Below the pieces are notes generated by a model. That model saw only the letters and a list, made by a program, of their open reading frames with translations. It was not told the DNA's origin and made no database searches. The position numbers were made by a program, and so were the translations under genes. Shown here in pieces: positions 23,601 to 32,683 of a DNA stretch of 37,954 nucleotides. This DNA is from Planctomycetota bacterium (GTDB lineage Bacteria; Planctomycetota; Planctomycetia; Pirellulales; Pirellulaceae), in NCBI GenBank assembly GCA_026692885.1, contig JAPLNJ010000720.1:1-37954 (forward strand). Direction: 5' to 3'. The first letter of the stretch is position 1. The number at the start of each line of letters is the position of its first letter.

Positions 23601-26600
23601 TTGTTGTTTAAGGAGGTTCCAACTGTCTGGGAATTCACGTGCAGTCGGCCCGTCACGACAAGGGAGACGGCACCTCCACTCAGTTCCAAAGAGTCTTGGT
23701 TTGCCGTCGAGCTGCCGAAGGTCACATCCCCCGCCGAGGTCAGCAGCAATCCATCCAAGACGACATTTGCGGCGAAGGTCCCGCCGTCGGCGCCCAAGGT
23801 TATGTCGTTCACGAACGTCACGGTGCCGGCGGCTTCCGCCTGAGTCAGGCCGGTCGCGTACAGTTTGTCGCTGAACTGGATCGTGCCGGTGGTGGCGGTC
23901 AAGACCACCGCGTCGATCGGGTCAAGCGTCTCGCCTACCGCGCCTGTGAAGGTGGTCGAGGCGCTGTTGGTCACGGTCAACGTGCCGATGTCGGTCCCCA
24001 CGGTCCCCGTGACACTCACCGTGCCCGTCACATTGAACGTCACGTGCGAGGCGCCGTCGCCAGCGGTCCCCACCAGACTAGCCACCGTCACGTCGCCGCT
24101 GCCGCTGCCGCCGGTCTCCAGGATCAGCGTCACGTTGTTCGATAGGGTCGTGTCTGCTAGCGAGATACCATCGCTGCCCGCGGTCAACTGGCTGTTTCCC
24201 AGCACGGTCGTCGTGATTTTCGGCAGGATCGCCGTGTCGTTCAGCCGGATCATGGTCGAGCTGATGTTCCCGTTGATCACGTTCGCGCCAGTCGTGTGCG
24301 TGACTCCGCCCGTGAACGTCAACTCGTCCGTCGTGGCGCCGCCATCCCCGAACCGTAACGTACCACTGGTCATGAACGTGACCGCGCTGGTCACATTCGT
24401 GATGGCGCCGTACAGATTGATCGCGAAATTGCCACCCAGGGCTTCCACGTCCGTAGCATATAAGTCTTTACTGAACAGGATCGTCCTGGCGGTCGCCGTC
24501 AACTCCAGACGCCCAATGGGACTTTCCAAAGTCCCGACCGGGCCGCCGAAAGTGGCTTCGCCACTGTTGGTTACCGTGACGGTGCCGATGTCCGTGGCGA
24601 CCGACCCCGGTACGCTCACCACACCGCTCACGTTGAACTGGACATGGGATGGCTGGCCATCGCTCGTGCCCGCAAGGCTGGCCACCGTCACTCCACCGCT
24701 GCCGGCGCTGCCCAGCGTCAACGTCACGTTATCCGAGAGCGTCGTGTTTCCCAATGTGATCTGCCCGCTGCCTGCCGCCAGCGTGCTGTTCCCGGTCACG
24801 GTTGCGACTGCAACACTCAGGTCGATTGCGCCGCCCGAGGCGACGATGTCGCCGTTAATCTCATTCGGCCCGGCCGTATGGGTCACGCCGCCAGTGAAGG
24901 TCCGAATACCGCTGCCGTTCCCGAACGTCACTTTACCACTGGTCCCGAACGTGACCGGGTCGGTCACCTCGGTAGTGCTCCCCAGCAGTTTCACTGCGCA
25001 GGATCCGCCGGCGTTGGTCAGGCCCGTTGCGTACAGATTATCGCTGAACTGGATCGTGCCGGTGGTGGCGGTCAAAACCACCGTCCCCAGCCTGGTCCCG
25101 TTGCTGCCCACCGCGTCCACGAACGTCACGTTGCCGGCTCCGTCGACGGTCAGGTTCTGGGTGCCGCCGCCGACCGTGCCGCCAAGGGTGAGGGTCCCGG
25201 AAGTCTTGGCCCGGATCGTGCCGGCCGTACTGAGCGTGATCGCACCGGCGAAGCTGACGTCGCCGGTGGTGCTTTCGATCACGCCCGCGAGGTTATTGAT
25301 GGTCACCGCCTCGGCAGTCAGGTAGGCGACGAGTCCCTCAAAGCGTAATATCCCGGCCCCGACCGTCGTTCCCGCGGCATTGGTTCCGAGGGCGTTGTCG
25401 GCCGTCACGGCCAGCACGCCGCCGGAGATCGTGGTGGTGCCGGTGTAGGTATTGGCATGCGACAGGGTCAGGGTGCCGTCGCCCGACTTGACCAGGGCGA
25501 GGTTCTTCTGGTTCGCGTCACTGCCGCCCAGCACGCCGCTGAAGGTCGTGTCGCCAGCCTGGGCCACGGTCAGCGTCGCCGCCGTCGTGGAATCATTGAC
25601 GACCGACCCGGCGCCCGACAGGCCGCCGATCGTCTCGCTGAAGGAGTTCAGCTTGAACGTCGCCTCGCTGGCGACGCTCAACGTACTGAGGTCCGCGATC
25701 CGCCCGGCGCCGCCCAAGGAGAAGGTACCGCCTGCCAAGCTGATCGTGCCGCTGCCCGCGTTCAGGCCCCCAATCACGATCAGGCTGCCCGTGTTGCTCA
25801 CGTAGATGCCGCCGCTGGCCGCAGCGGTCAGGGTGCCGGCGGTGGCCAGGGAGAGCGCGAGGGGCGTTTCCGCGGTCCCAATCGGCGCCCCGTCGTATTG
25901 CAGCGTCAGGTTCCTTAAGCCGCTGGGCAGAGTCGGGGACACGGCGCTGGCGGACGTATTCCGCAGACTGACGTCCCGCACGCTGCCGCTGTTGGCGGTC
26001 GTGATGGTCACTGTCTGAGCACCGAAGTCATTCGCTTGCGTGCCCAGCAGCACATCTTTGGTCGTACCCGTGTGGATGGTGAAGGTACTGGCTCCGCCCG
26101 ATGCCGTCACGGCGCCGCTCTGCGTGATGTTGTCGCGAGCCGTGACACTTAGCGCCCCGCTGACGCTCGAAGTTCCCAGCACGATCCCGTTGGTGTCGAC
26201 CAGGGTGACCGCCCGGCCGCTGGTGATCGCGACCGTGCCGAAGTCGTTCGCCGAATTGTCCAGCGTGATATTGTTCCCGGCCCCGGCGGCCAGCGTGGTC
26301 GTCGCCGGGACCGTGACCGGACCCGTCTGGTCGATTGTCTCGGCGGTCAACGAGAGGTTCTTGCTCGCGCCGAGCGTCAGCCCGGCACCGGTCTGCAGGT
26401 GGATCGCGTCGGTGCCGCCTCGACCGTCGATCGTCAGGGCTGCGGCGAAGCTGCTGCCCACACTCTGCACGTTGAACACGTCGCCGTCGGTGTTGTCGCC
26501 GTTGATCGTCAGCGTACCGGTGATCAGGCCGATCAGGGTGCTTTCCAGCGAGTTGGTGAACGAGACCAAGGTGTTGGCGCCGGAAGCGGCCACCGTGGTG

Positions 26601-29600
26601 GTCACCGTGCCGGAGATCAGGCTGTCGGGATCGACGTTAATTGTGTAGGTGTCCAGGGTCGAAGTGGTGAAATCCGTCGGCTCCAGGCCGGTGAAGTTGA
26701 CGATCGCACCGTCCAGCGTCAGTCGTCCGCTGCCGGCGCTGGTGGCGTCGTACACCGCGTTGCTGAACGTGCCGCGGGTCACGATCAACGTATCGTTGCC
26801 GCCCGTGCCACCGTGGAACGTGATCCCGCCGGACGGAATCGGATTGCCGGCCCCGCCGACACCGAAGTCGATGGTCAGGGTGTCGCTCTGCCCGTCGGCT
26901 CCTTCAATGACCAGGCCGCCGCTTAACCCCGCAATCGCTCGGGCAGCCAGCAGCGTATCGCCGGACACTGTGCGGATTTCGAGATTCGCGCCGGTGAGCA
27001 CCACGCGGACGGAAGGCACACTGTTGTTCGCCGGCGCGGTGTAAGTCGCAGAAGTGACAGTGTCGTTGTCCGTGATTGTGGCCGTCACACTGGCGATCGA
27101 CGTCCCTGTGTAGGCCCCGCCGGATGCGCTGTGGGTGATCGTCCTGCTGCGCGTCCCCTCGACCGCCAGGTCGTCCACCGCCTGGACGGTCACCGTCTGG
27201 GGCGCGGCCCAATTGTTGGGCGTGAACGTCAGTTGCACCGAACCGGCCAACGTGCTGCCGCCGTCCTGGCTGACCTGCAACTGTCCGTCCGCCGAGACCG
27301 TGATTGTCACGGTCCCGCTGGGCTGCTTGTCCAGCACCACGGTGTAACTGTCCGTAGCGCCGCCTTCCGCCACCGCCGCCGTCGTCTTGCTGACCGTGAC
27401 GCTCGGCACGTCGTTGTCGGTAATGTCCAGGCTGGCCGTGTTGTTCGGCGAACTGGCCAGCGTCACGCCCGTGGTCCCGCCGGAAATGCTGCTCAGCGTC
27501 ACGCTCACGATCTCCGTCGGCTCGACAATCTGGTCGTCGAGTACCGGCACCGTGATGGTGGCCGTCGTCTGGCCTGCCGGGATCGTCACCGATCCGGTGA
27601 GGGCCGTGTAGTCGCTGCCCGCAGTCGCCGTCCCGCCCACGGTGTAGCTGATCACGGTGCTTGTGGCACTGGCCGCCGTTTGCGTCACTGTGAACAGGCC
27701 GTTGGTGCTCGGCTCCGCCCCGTCCGTCGTCTTCACGATCGAGACCGTCGCCGTGTCGTTGTCGGTGATCGTGGCCGTCACGCTGGCGATCATCGCGCTG
27801 TCATAGGCGCCGCCCGACGCCGTGTGCGTGATCGTCCCGCTGTGCGTGCCCTCGACCACCGCGTCGTTCACCGCCTGGACCGTCACCGTCTGCGGCGTGG
27901 CCCAGTCGCTGGTGGTGAACGTCAGTTGCACCGAACTGGCGAAGGTGCTGTCATCCTTGCTGACCTGCAACTGCGCGTCCGCCGACACCGTGATGGTGAC
28001 GGTCCCGCTGGGCTGTTTGTCCAGGACCAGCGTGTACGTGTCCGTCGTCCCGCTTTCCGTCACCCCGGTCGAGCCGTCCGAAGCCGTCACGGTGACTGTC
28101 GGCGTGCTGTCGTCCGTAATATTCAGTTCGGCCGTTTTGTTCTCCGTCACCGAGTCCAGCGTCACGCCCGTGGTTCCGCTGGTAATGCTGCCCAGCGTCA
28201 CGCTCACGGTCTCCGTCGGCTCGACAATCTGGTCGTCCAGCACCGGCACGGTGATGGTAGCCGTCGTCTGGCCCGCCAGGATCGTCACGGACCCGCTGAG
28301 GGCCGTGTAGTCGTTCGCCGAGGTCGCCGTGCCGCCCACCGTGTAGCTGATCACGGTGTTCGTGGAACTGGCCGCGGTCTGGGTCAGTGTGAACACCCCG
28401 CTGGTGCTCGGCTCCGCTCCGTCTGTCGTCTTCGCGATCGAGACGGTCGCCGTGTCGTTGTCGGTGATCGTGGCCGTCACGCCGGAGATGGCTGCGGTGT
28501 CATAACCGCCGCCCGAGGCCGTATGCGTGATCGTGCCGGTGTGCGGTGCCTCGACCACCTGGTCATCGACCGCTGCCACCGTCACCGTCTGCGGCACGTT
28601 CCAGTCGGACGTCGTGAACGTTTTGGTAATTGCCACCCCGGCTCCCGACCCCAGGTCCAGCTGATCGTCCGGCGTGGCGGTGATCGTCACCGTGTCGCTG
28701 GGCGCAAAGTCCAACACCAGCGTGTACGTGTCCGTGCCCACGCCCTCCGTGACCGCGGTCGATTCGTCCGATGGCGTGACCGTCACCGTTTTGACCCTTG
28801 GCATGGTGCTGACCGAGTAGCTGGGCGAGTAGCCGGCCGTCCCAGTGTTGCCGGGAGGGCCTGCCAAGTCTGTGTAGCCGGTACCGACGCTGATCACGTT
28901 CGTGGGAACTTCCGTGGACGGGGCCGGGGTGAAGGTGGCTGTGTAGATCCGGTTGTCGTTGACGTCCACCTGCAGAGGGGAAAGCGTTCCGCTCTCAGCC
29001 GTGATATCGTCTGACGTGAAGCCGCTCACCGGCTCGCTGAACGTGAACGTCACGAGGGCCGTGTCGACCGCTGTCAACTCGGTGTCGCTCATCGTGATCG
29101 TGACCGTCGGACTCGTGGTATCGATGACCGTCAGGACGACGTCATTGCTGTCCGTACCGCCCGTGTAACTGATTTGGGCCTCCTGGCCGCTGCCCAGGAA
29201 ATTCGCGATGCGGGTGTTTTGGGGCAGGCCGCTGAACGTGCCGCTGATGGCAGTGCCGCTGCGATTGTCGATGATCGTGAACGAATTGCCGACCGACGGC
29301 GTGAACGTGCTCCACGGGATCAGGCTGAGCGTGACATTGCTGCCGATCGTCACGGTGCCGGGTGTGGAAACGAGTTGGTCGTAATGGCCGTCGCCGGTGC
29401 CGGCGGTGATACCACCGAGCTGGACGATGAAGGTGGCGCCGTCGGACAGGCCGACGCTGTTGGCCGTCAGCACGCCGGGGGAACTGCCCGGCGAGAAGGT
29501 GCCGGTGCCGGAGACGCTGCCGTGGATCGTGCCGCTGCCGCCCAGGATGCCGGGGGCGGTCACGGTGGTGAGCGGGCTGGTGATCGAACCGTTGACCAGC

Positions 29601-32600
29601 AGGGCGCCGCCGAGCACCTGCGTGGTGCCGGTGTAGGTGTTCGTGCCGGAGAGCGTCAAGCTGGTGTTGTGGTCGGCGACGATCAGCGAGGTCTTATGCG
29701 TGCTGCCGTCGGCGATCACGCCGGCGTACGTCCCGCCCATGATCACCGTCAGCGTGCTGTGGGACGAGGAACTGGTATTGAGAATCGTGCCGCCGCTGCC
29801 GTCCAGGGAGAAGATCGTCTCGTTGGTACCATTCAGATCCAGCACGCCGCTGGTGATGATCAGGGGGTCATCATCATCGCCATCGCAGATCTGATCGCCG
29901 TAGAGGCCCGCCAATTGCACGGTGGCACCCACGATGGTCAACACTCCAACGGCATGCACGTCAGGTCCGCTGATCTTGTCCAAGACCACGGTGCCGGTGT
30001 TGGCCGTGATGCTCAAGTCCGTGTTGTCGGCCGTTCCGCTTAGAGTCAGGGTGTTCCAGCCGACTTTTGTGAGATTGCCGTGAATCGCCCCGCTGAGGGT
30101 GATCGCCCCGGTGCCGCCCACCGCGTAGTTGTCGCTGGACGTCACGCCGCCGGACGTCACGCCGCCGGACAGGCTGGCGGCGGTACTGCTGCTGTTGGTC
30201 AAGGCGCCCGCACTGCCGATCCCGCTGCCGGACAGAACGAGCGGTTCGTCACCGACGCTCTGGCCGTTCAGGTCCAGGACGGCACCGCTGCTGACGGTCG
30301 TGCTGCCGACGGTCGACCCCAACGCGCTGGCGCTGCCCAACTTGAGCGTGCCGACGGACACCGTGGTGGCGCCGCTGTAGGTGTTGGTGCCGGACAGGGT
30401 CAGTGTGCCGTCGCCGGTCTTGGTCAGGCCGCCGCCACCGGTCGCGGACCCGGAGATCGTGAGCGACGTGCTGGCGTCCACCAGGACCGTGCCGGCCGGC
30501 GTCACCGCCCCCGACCAGGTGTTCACGCCGGCAGCGTTTTCCAGCGTGCCGTGCAGGATCAGGCTGTCGGCGATCGTCACGCCGCCGCTCAATTGCAATT
30601 TGGCTCCCGTTTCGACTTGGGTGCCGGCGGCCGTGGAACCCAGCGCCGTGTTGCTGGACGCCAGCACGGTGCCGGCTTCGAGCATGGTCAGGCCGGTGTA
30701 CGTGTTGTTGCCTGACAGTGTCACCGTGCCGGTTCCGACGTTGGTCAGGCCGCCGGAACCGCTGATGACGCCCGACAGATTCAGGGTCCCCAGGCTGTTC
30801 GTCGTCAGCAGGTATCCGGAACTGGTGGTGTCGATCGGGCCGCTGCTGGTCAAGGTCGCCCCGGACGCCACGAGCCAGGCGGAAGCAGCCGTCATGGCCA
30901 CGGGCAGGCTGACGCTGTCCGTGCCGCTGCCGGCCGACATTTGGAGGCCCTTCGCGTCCAGGTTGATCGCGTTGCCCGTTACCGAGTAACCGCTGCCAGA
31001 GAACAACAGGCCGGCGAAGGCGGTTCCGGAGGCGAAGTTATTGACATTGCTCTTTTGGCTGGCGGTGCTCGGGAATTCAAGCCACTGGTGGTTGCCGCCC
31101 GTGGGGGCGATGTCCAGGTTCCAGTTCGCGGCCGTCGTCCACTTGTTGTCGGCCCCGCCGCCGTCCCAGGTGTACGTGACGTAGCTGGAATCGCCATCCT
31201 GGATGCCGTAGGTGTACGAGGAGTTTGCACCCACCGTGGCGTTCGTCGGGTTCGACAGGCTGACGATAATGGACTCCTCGATTTCACCGGTCGCGCCATC
31301 ATTGACGATCAAAATATCGATCGTCTGGCTGGTGACGCCGGGTGCAAACGTCAGCGTGCCGGGGCTGAGCGTATAGTCCACGCCGCTCTCTGCCGTACCG
31401 CCGGTGACCGCATAATAGACCGTCACGGTGGTCGTCGAAGGGCCGGACAGGGAAACCGTCAGATTCACCGGCGACGTCGCTTCGTTACCTAACGAGGTGG
31501 TACCCACGAAGCCGACGCTGATCAGCCCCTGATGCGTCAAGACCACGTCATTGCCGTCGCTGCCCCCGACGAAGCTGAGCTGGTAGCTGCAGTCGTTGAC
31601 CGTGAGCAACGAGCCTTCGACCAACGTGTTGCCGCGAGTGTCTTTGAGGGTGGGCGTATTGGGGTAGATATTGGGGTAGAGGGCCTCGGTGGAATCATTG
31701 GCGATAAGGATGTACTGCTCGCCCACGGTGGTCGGCGTGAAGCTGGGCAACAGGTTCAGGGTGGCGCCGGTCAAGGTCAGCACCCCGGTGACGTTCAACA
31801 CGTCGTAGCTGGAGGTGCCGGCCAGGTCGACCGTGAGCGTTGCTCCGCTGCCCAAGCTGAGGTCGCCCGTGCCGAGCGTGCCGAGCGTGCTGACGCTGCC
31901 CACGGCGTTGCCCGCGGAGACGTTGCCGCCGCTGGCGACCGTAACGGCCCCGCCGACAGCGCCGGTCCCGCCGAGCGTGCCGCCGTTGGTGACGGACACC
32001 GTGCCCGAACCCGTGCCGGAACCGGTCGTGTTATCGACCAGCAGCGTCCCCGCGGCGATCGTGGTGCCACCGCTGTAGGTACTGGCCCCGGTCAGCGTCA
32101 AGACCCCCGTGCCGGACTTGGTCAAGGCCACGGTGCCGCTGCCATTCTCGAACGTGCCCGAGAAGGTGCTCGTCGTATCTTGGCCGCCGGCGCTCAGGGT
32201 GCCCGTACCCGTGCTGTTGGTGACCGTGCCGGCTCCCGTCAGGGCGTTGATGGAATCGTTGTGTCCGCCCAGATCCAAAGTGCCGGTGCCGTTCAGGATG
32301 AGGTTGCCGTGGCTAACGCCGCCGGGAATGGCGTTATCGGCCCCGAGTTGCAGCGTGCCGGCGCTGATCGTGGTGTCGCCGGTGTACGTGTTGACGCCGA
32401 CAACGTCTGAGTGGCGGCGCCCGTCTTGGTGAGACTCACGGAACTCGTGAGGCCCTCCTGAATCGACCCGCTGAAGGCGGCATTGTCGGCCGCCGCCAGC
32501 GTGAGTGTGACCTTGGCCTTGTCGGTGCCGTTGAACGCGGTGGAGGTCACCGTGCCGCCGGTCCCGTTGTAGTTGGCCAGCGAGCCGATGGTGGCGCCGA

Positions 32601-32683
32601 AGGCTCCCAGATCGAGGGTTGCTCCGCCGCCGATCGAGACGGCCGTGCCCACCGGCAACGCGGACGTGGTGCTGGCCAGCCAC
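20651..32683 (-). CDS. Second giant surface protein, C-terminal segment (frame A)
   Basis: C-terminal two thirds of a giant repeat protein. The open frame starts formally at a GTG at 32683, but its first ~95 codons are an out-of-frame translation; homologous coding begins at about 32397, where the frame joins that of the 32293-36900 segment. There is no ribosome site. In order: autotransporter-associated beta-strand repeats of the T-L-S-G-x-N-T-Y-[ST]-G-x-T type (near 32370, 32070, 30690, 30370, 29620, 25430); a Calx-beta domain (about 31500-31200); a run alternating Calx-beta with a related beta domain, repeating every 699 and 693 nt (28790-27050); three ~180-residue modules with LYATxL and FTGGVTH (25150-23870); one long module shared with the first giant; RTX-like repeats (21340-20945); and a tail DYLFGSTGTKIDWFLYATTG...EDLKNSAA. 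Likely cell-surface; role unknown. Confidence 0.85.
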   Translation of the reverse strand: MAGQHHVRVAGGHGRLDRRRSNPRSGSLRRHHRLAGQLQRDRRHGDLHRVQRHRQGQGHTHAGGGRQCRLQRVDSGGPHEFRESHQDGRRHSDVVGVNTYTGDTTISAGTLQLGADNAIPGGVSHGNLILNGTGTLDLGGHNDSINALTGAGTVTNSTGTGTLSAGGQDTTSTFSGTFENGSGTVALTKSGTGVLTLTGASTYSGGTTIAAGTLLVDNTTGSGTGSGTVSVTNGGTLGGTGAVGGAVTVASGGNVSAGNAVGSVSTLGTLGTGDLSLGSGATLTVDLAGTSSYDVLNVTGVLTLTGATLNLLPSFTPTTVGEQYILIANDSTEALYPNIYPNTPTLKDTRGNTLVEGSLLTVNDCSYQLSFVGGSDGNDVVLTHQGLISVGFVGTTSLGNEATSPVNLTVSLSGPSTTTVTVYYAVTGGTAESGVDYTLSPGTLTFAPGVTSQTIDILIVNDGATGEIEESIIVSLSNPTNATVGANSSYTYGIQDGDSSYVTYTWDGGGADNKWTTAANWNLDIAPTGGNHQWLEFPSTASQKSNVNNFASGTAFAGLLFSGSGYSVTGNAINLDAKGLQMSAGSGTDSVSLPVAMTAASAWLVASGATLTSSGPIDTTSSGYLLTTNSLGTLNLSGVISGSGGLTNVGTGTVTLSGNNTYTGLTMLEAGTVLASSNTALGSTAAGTQVETGAKLQLSGGVTIADSLILHGTLENAAGVNTWSGAVTPAGTVLVDASTSLTISGSATGGGGLTKTGDGTLTLSGTNTYSGATTVSVGTLKLGSASALGSTVGSTTVSSGAVLDLNGQSVGDEPLVLSGSGIGSAGALTNSSSTAASLSGGVTSGGVTSSDNYAVGGTGAITLSGAIHGNLTKVGWNTLTLSGTADNTDLSITANTGTVVLDKISGPDVHAVGVLTIVGATVQLAGLYGDQICDGDDDDPLIITSGVLDLNGTNETIFSLDGSGGTILNTSSSSHSTLTVIMGGTYAGVIADGSTHKTSLIVADHNTSLTLSGTNTYTGTTQVLGGALLVNGSITSPLTTVTAPGILGGSGTIHGSVSGTGTFSPGSSPGVLTANSVGLSDGATFIVQLGGITAGTGDGHYDQLVSTPGTVTIGSNVTLSLIPWSTFTPSVGNSFTIIDNRSGTAISGTFSGLPQNTRIANFLGSGQEAQISYTGGTDSNDVVLTVIDTTSPTVTITMSDTELTAVDTALVTFTFSEPVSGFTSDDITAESGTLSPLQVDVNDNRIYTATFTPAPSTEVPTNVISVGTGYTDLAGPPGNTGTAGYSPSYSVSTMPRVKTVTVTPSDESTAVTEGVGTDTYTLVLDFAPSDTVTITATPDDQLDLGSGAGVAITKTFTTSDWNVPQTVTVAAVDDQVVEAPHTGTITHTASGGGYDTAAISGVTATITDNDTATVSIAKTTDGAEPSTSGVFTLTQTAASSTNTVISYTVGGTATSANDYTALSGSVTILAGQTTATITVPVLDDQIVEPTETVSVTLGSITSGTTGVTLDSVTENKTAELNITDDSTPTVTVTASDGSTGVTESGTTDTYTLVLDKQPSGTVTITVSADAQLQVSKDDSTFASSVQLTFTTSDWATPQTVTVQAVNDAVVEGTHSGTITHTASGGAYDSAMIASVTATITDNDTATVSIVKTTDGAEPSTNGLFTVTQTAASATSTVISYTVGGTATAGSDYTALTGSVTIPAGQTTATITVPVLDDQIVEPTEIVSVTLSSISGGTTGVTLASSPNNTASLDITDNDVPSVTVSKTTAAVAEGGATDSYTVVLDKQPSGTVTITVSADGQLQVSQDGGSTLAGSVQLTFTPNNWAAPQTVTVQAVDDLAVEGTRSRTITHSASGGAYTGTSIASVTATITDNDTVTSATYTAPANNSVPSVRVVLTGANLEIRTVSGDTLLAARAIAGLSGGLVIEGADGQSDTLTIDFGVGGAGNPIPSGGITFHGGTGGNDTLIVTRGTFSNAVYDATSAGSGRLTLDGAIVNFTGLEPTDFTTSTLDTYTINVDPDSLISGTVTTTVAASGANTLVSFTNSLESTLIGLITGTLTINGDNTDGDVFNVQSVGSSFAAALTIDGRGGTDAIHLQTGAGLTLGASKNLSLTAETIDQTGPVTVPATTTLAAGAGNNITLDNSANDFGTVAITSGRAVTLVDTNGIVLGTSSVSGALSVTARDNITQSGAVTASGGASTFTIHTGTTKDVLLGTQANDFGAQTVTITTANSGSVRDVSLRNTSASAVSPTLPSGLRNLTLQYDGAPIGTAETPLALSLATAGTLTAAASGGIYVSNTGSLIVIGGLNAGSGTISLAGGTFSLGGAGRIADLSTLSVASEATFKLNSFSETIGGLSGAGSVVNDSTTAATLTVAQAGDTTFSGVLGGSDANQKNLALVKSGDGTLTLSHANTYTGTTTISGGVLAVTADNALGTNAAGTTVGAGILRFEGLVAYLTAEAVTINNLAGVIESTTGDVSFAGAITLSTAGTIRAKTSGTLTLGGTVGGGTQNLTVDGAGNVTFVDAVGSNGTRLGTVVLTATTGTIQFSDNLYATGLTNAGGSCAVKLLGSTTEVTDPVTFGTSGKVTFGNGSGIRTFTGGVTHTAGPNEINGDIVASGGAIDLSVAVATVTGNSTLAAGSGQITLGNTTLSDNVTLTLGSAGSGGVTVASLAGTSDGQPSHVQFNVSGVVSVPGSVATDIGTVTVTNSGEATFGGPVGTLESPIGRLELTATARTILFSKDLYATDVEALGGNFAINLYGAITNVTSAVTFMTSGTLRFGDGGATTDELTFTGGVTHTTGANVINGNISSTMIRLNDTAILPKITTTVLGNSQLTAGSDGISLADTTLSNNVTLILETGGSGSGDVTVASLVGTAGDGASHVTFNVTGTVSVTGTVGTDIGTLTVTNSASTTFTGAVGETLDPIDAVVLTATTGTIQFSDKLYATGLTQAEAAGTVTFVNDITLGADGGTFAANVVLDGLLLTSAGDVTFGSSTANQDSLELSGGAVSLVVTGRLHVNSQTVGTSLNNKMTLTSSDNDVTISGSVTSDGGEIEVNADTGVTLDDAASAIISFTAIAFGGQGIAGLIDINADTDGDGSGVFTMNAAGRLSSNAADTDARIEIDAGDFTVSAGTIDAGSSVVHVGPTRGKGISLGGGVVVGTFGMSGAEVDRITSNRVEIGYREEVAEHVVSGAVTIDGDVIRSDTSGLVISSGEAINADAAGRTVGAVTLAFNAVNGVGSTQIFHVETDILAANSTGAGAIVINELTDVTVGTITTDESDVIGITTADGNIALSTTAGSITVDQAVTVGGSGRNVILDAQGATKDVVLHVSVIMVGGQVDIRSGRDITQVAADDYVIASKVTLVAGGSVGGAIAATAIDTRATIIAAAAGTNVYINQDTAGGDLTIGTVTSLITGAIAGVSTTAGHIDVRTENGTLTVSSTVAAGTAGNVNLVSPETAIITNHVVVNATVTAVGGAIAISAGDNLTVGTSAHIHAHGHLTISVDAGSTDVAGGTANLYGELASDVTDADAIQVNGGPENDTISIDSDGDGTGTVLNVLSRITIAGAGGIDSLTLGDRGETDATAVTLDNFTATGGRIGAGASDSFFISAAGDVYLTYTGLENVTLNMGSASDTIDLSEYHQHGATTNFTVGGGAISGGIIDTIVLNFASVAGPIVIAATQAGSASATGFGLVAWTSIEDFSHIHGLSEPELTTGDLCVQGTIGNDVITFTEVGLDIANTFTVKVGTTVYPSSGTYGSIGTLIAWAGAGNDRVAVTSATTTTNNCEFHGEAGNDNLSGTGGVANVDLIDGGIGDDAVYGLGGNDMLIGGAGADLIDGGDGNDTIDGGAGNDTIYTGAGNDVARGGPDADVLYSQLGNDVLLGEGGNDILYGGTGRSLLIGGDGADYLYGAAGDIMIAAATPFDSQSLAHDTALKAIVTAWKGVSDNTTALTARGVVLGSQDTDGHDFVVVPDTARDYLFGSTGTKIDWFLYATTGTLDSLSRLGSEDLKNSAA
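22272..22435. repeat. 164-nt near-identical patch shared with the first giant gene (copy 2)
   Basis: Partner of 3106-3269, with three mismatches and no gaps. Confidence 0.85.

Noticed and set aside
23865..25325. 486-codon plus-strand frame rich in V, P, T and S
   Set aside because: Mirror of valine/threonine-rich coding on the minus strand; no independent signal.
27131..29014. 627-codon plus-strand frame inside the second giant gene
   Set aside because: Antisense shadow of the Calx-beta region, repeating with the same 693-699 nt period. No start context, no family resemblance.
32390..32405. Programmed ribosomal frameshift at the frame B/A junction
   Set aside because: No slippery X-XXY-YYZ heptamer or suitable downstream structure was seen, and the repair needs an added base inside a conserved repeat. 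A mutation or sequence error fits better.
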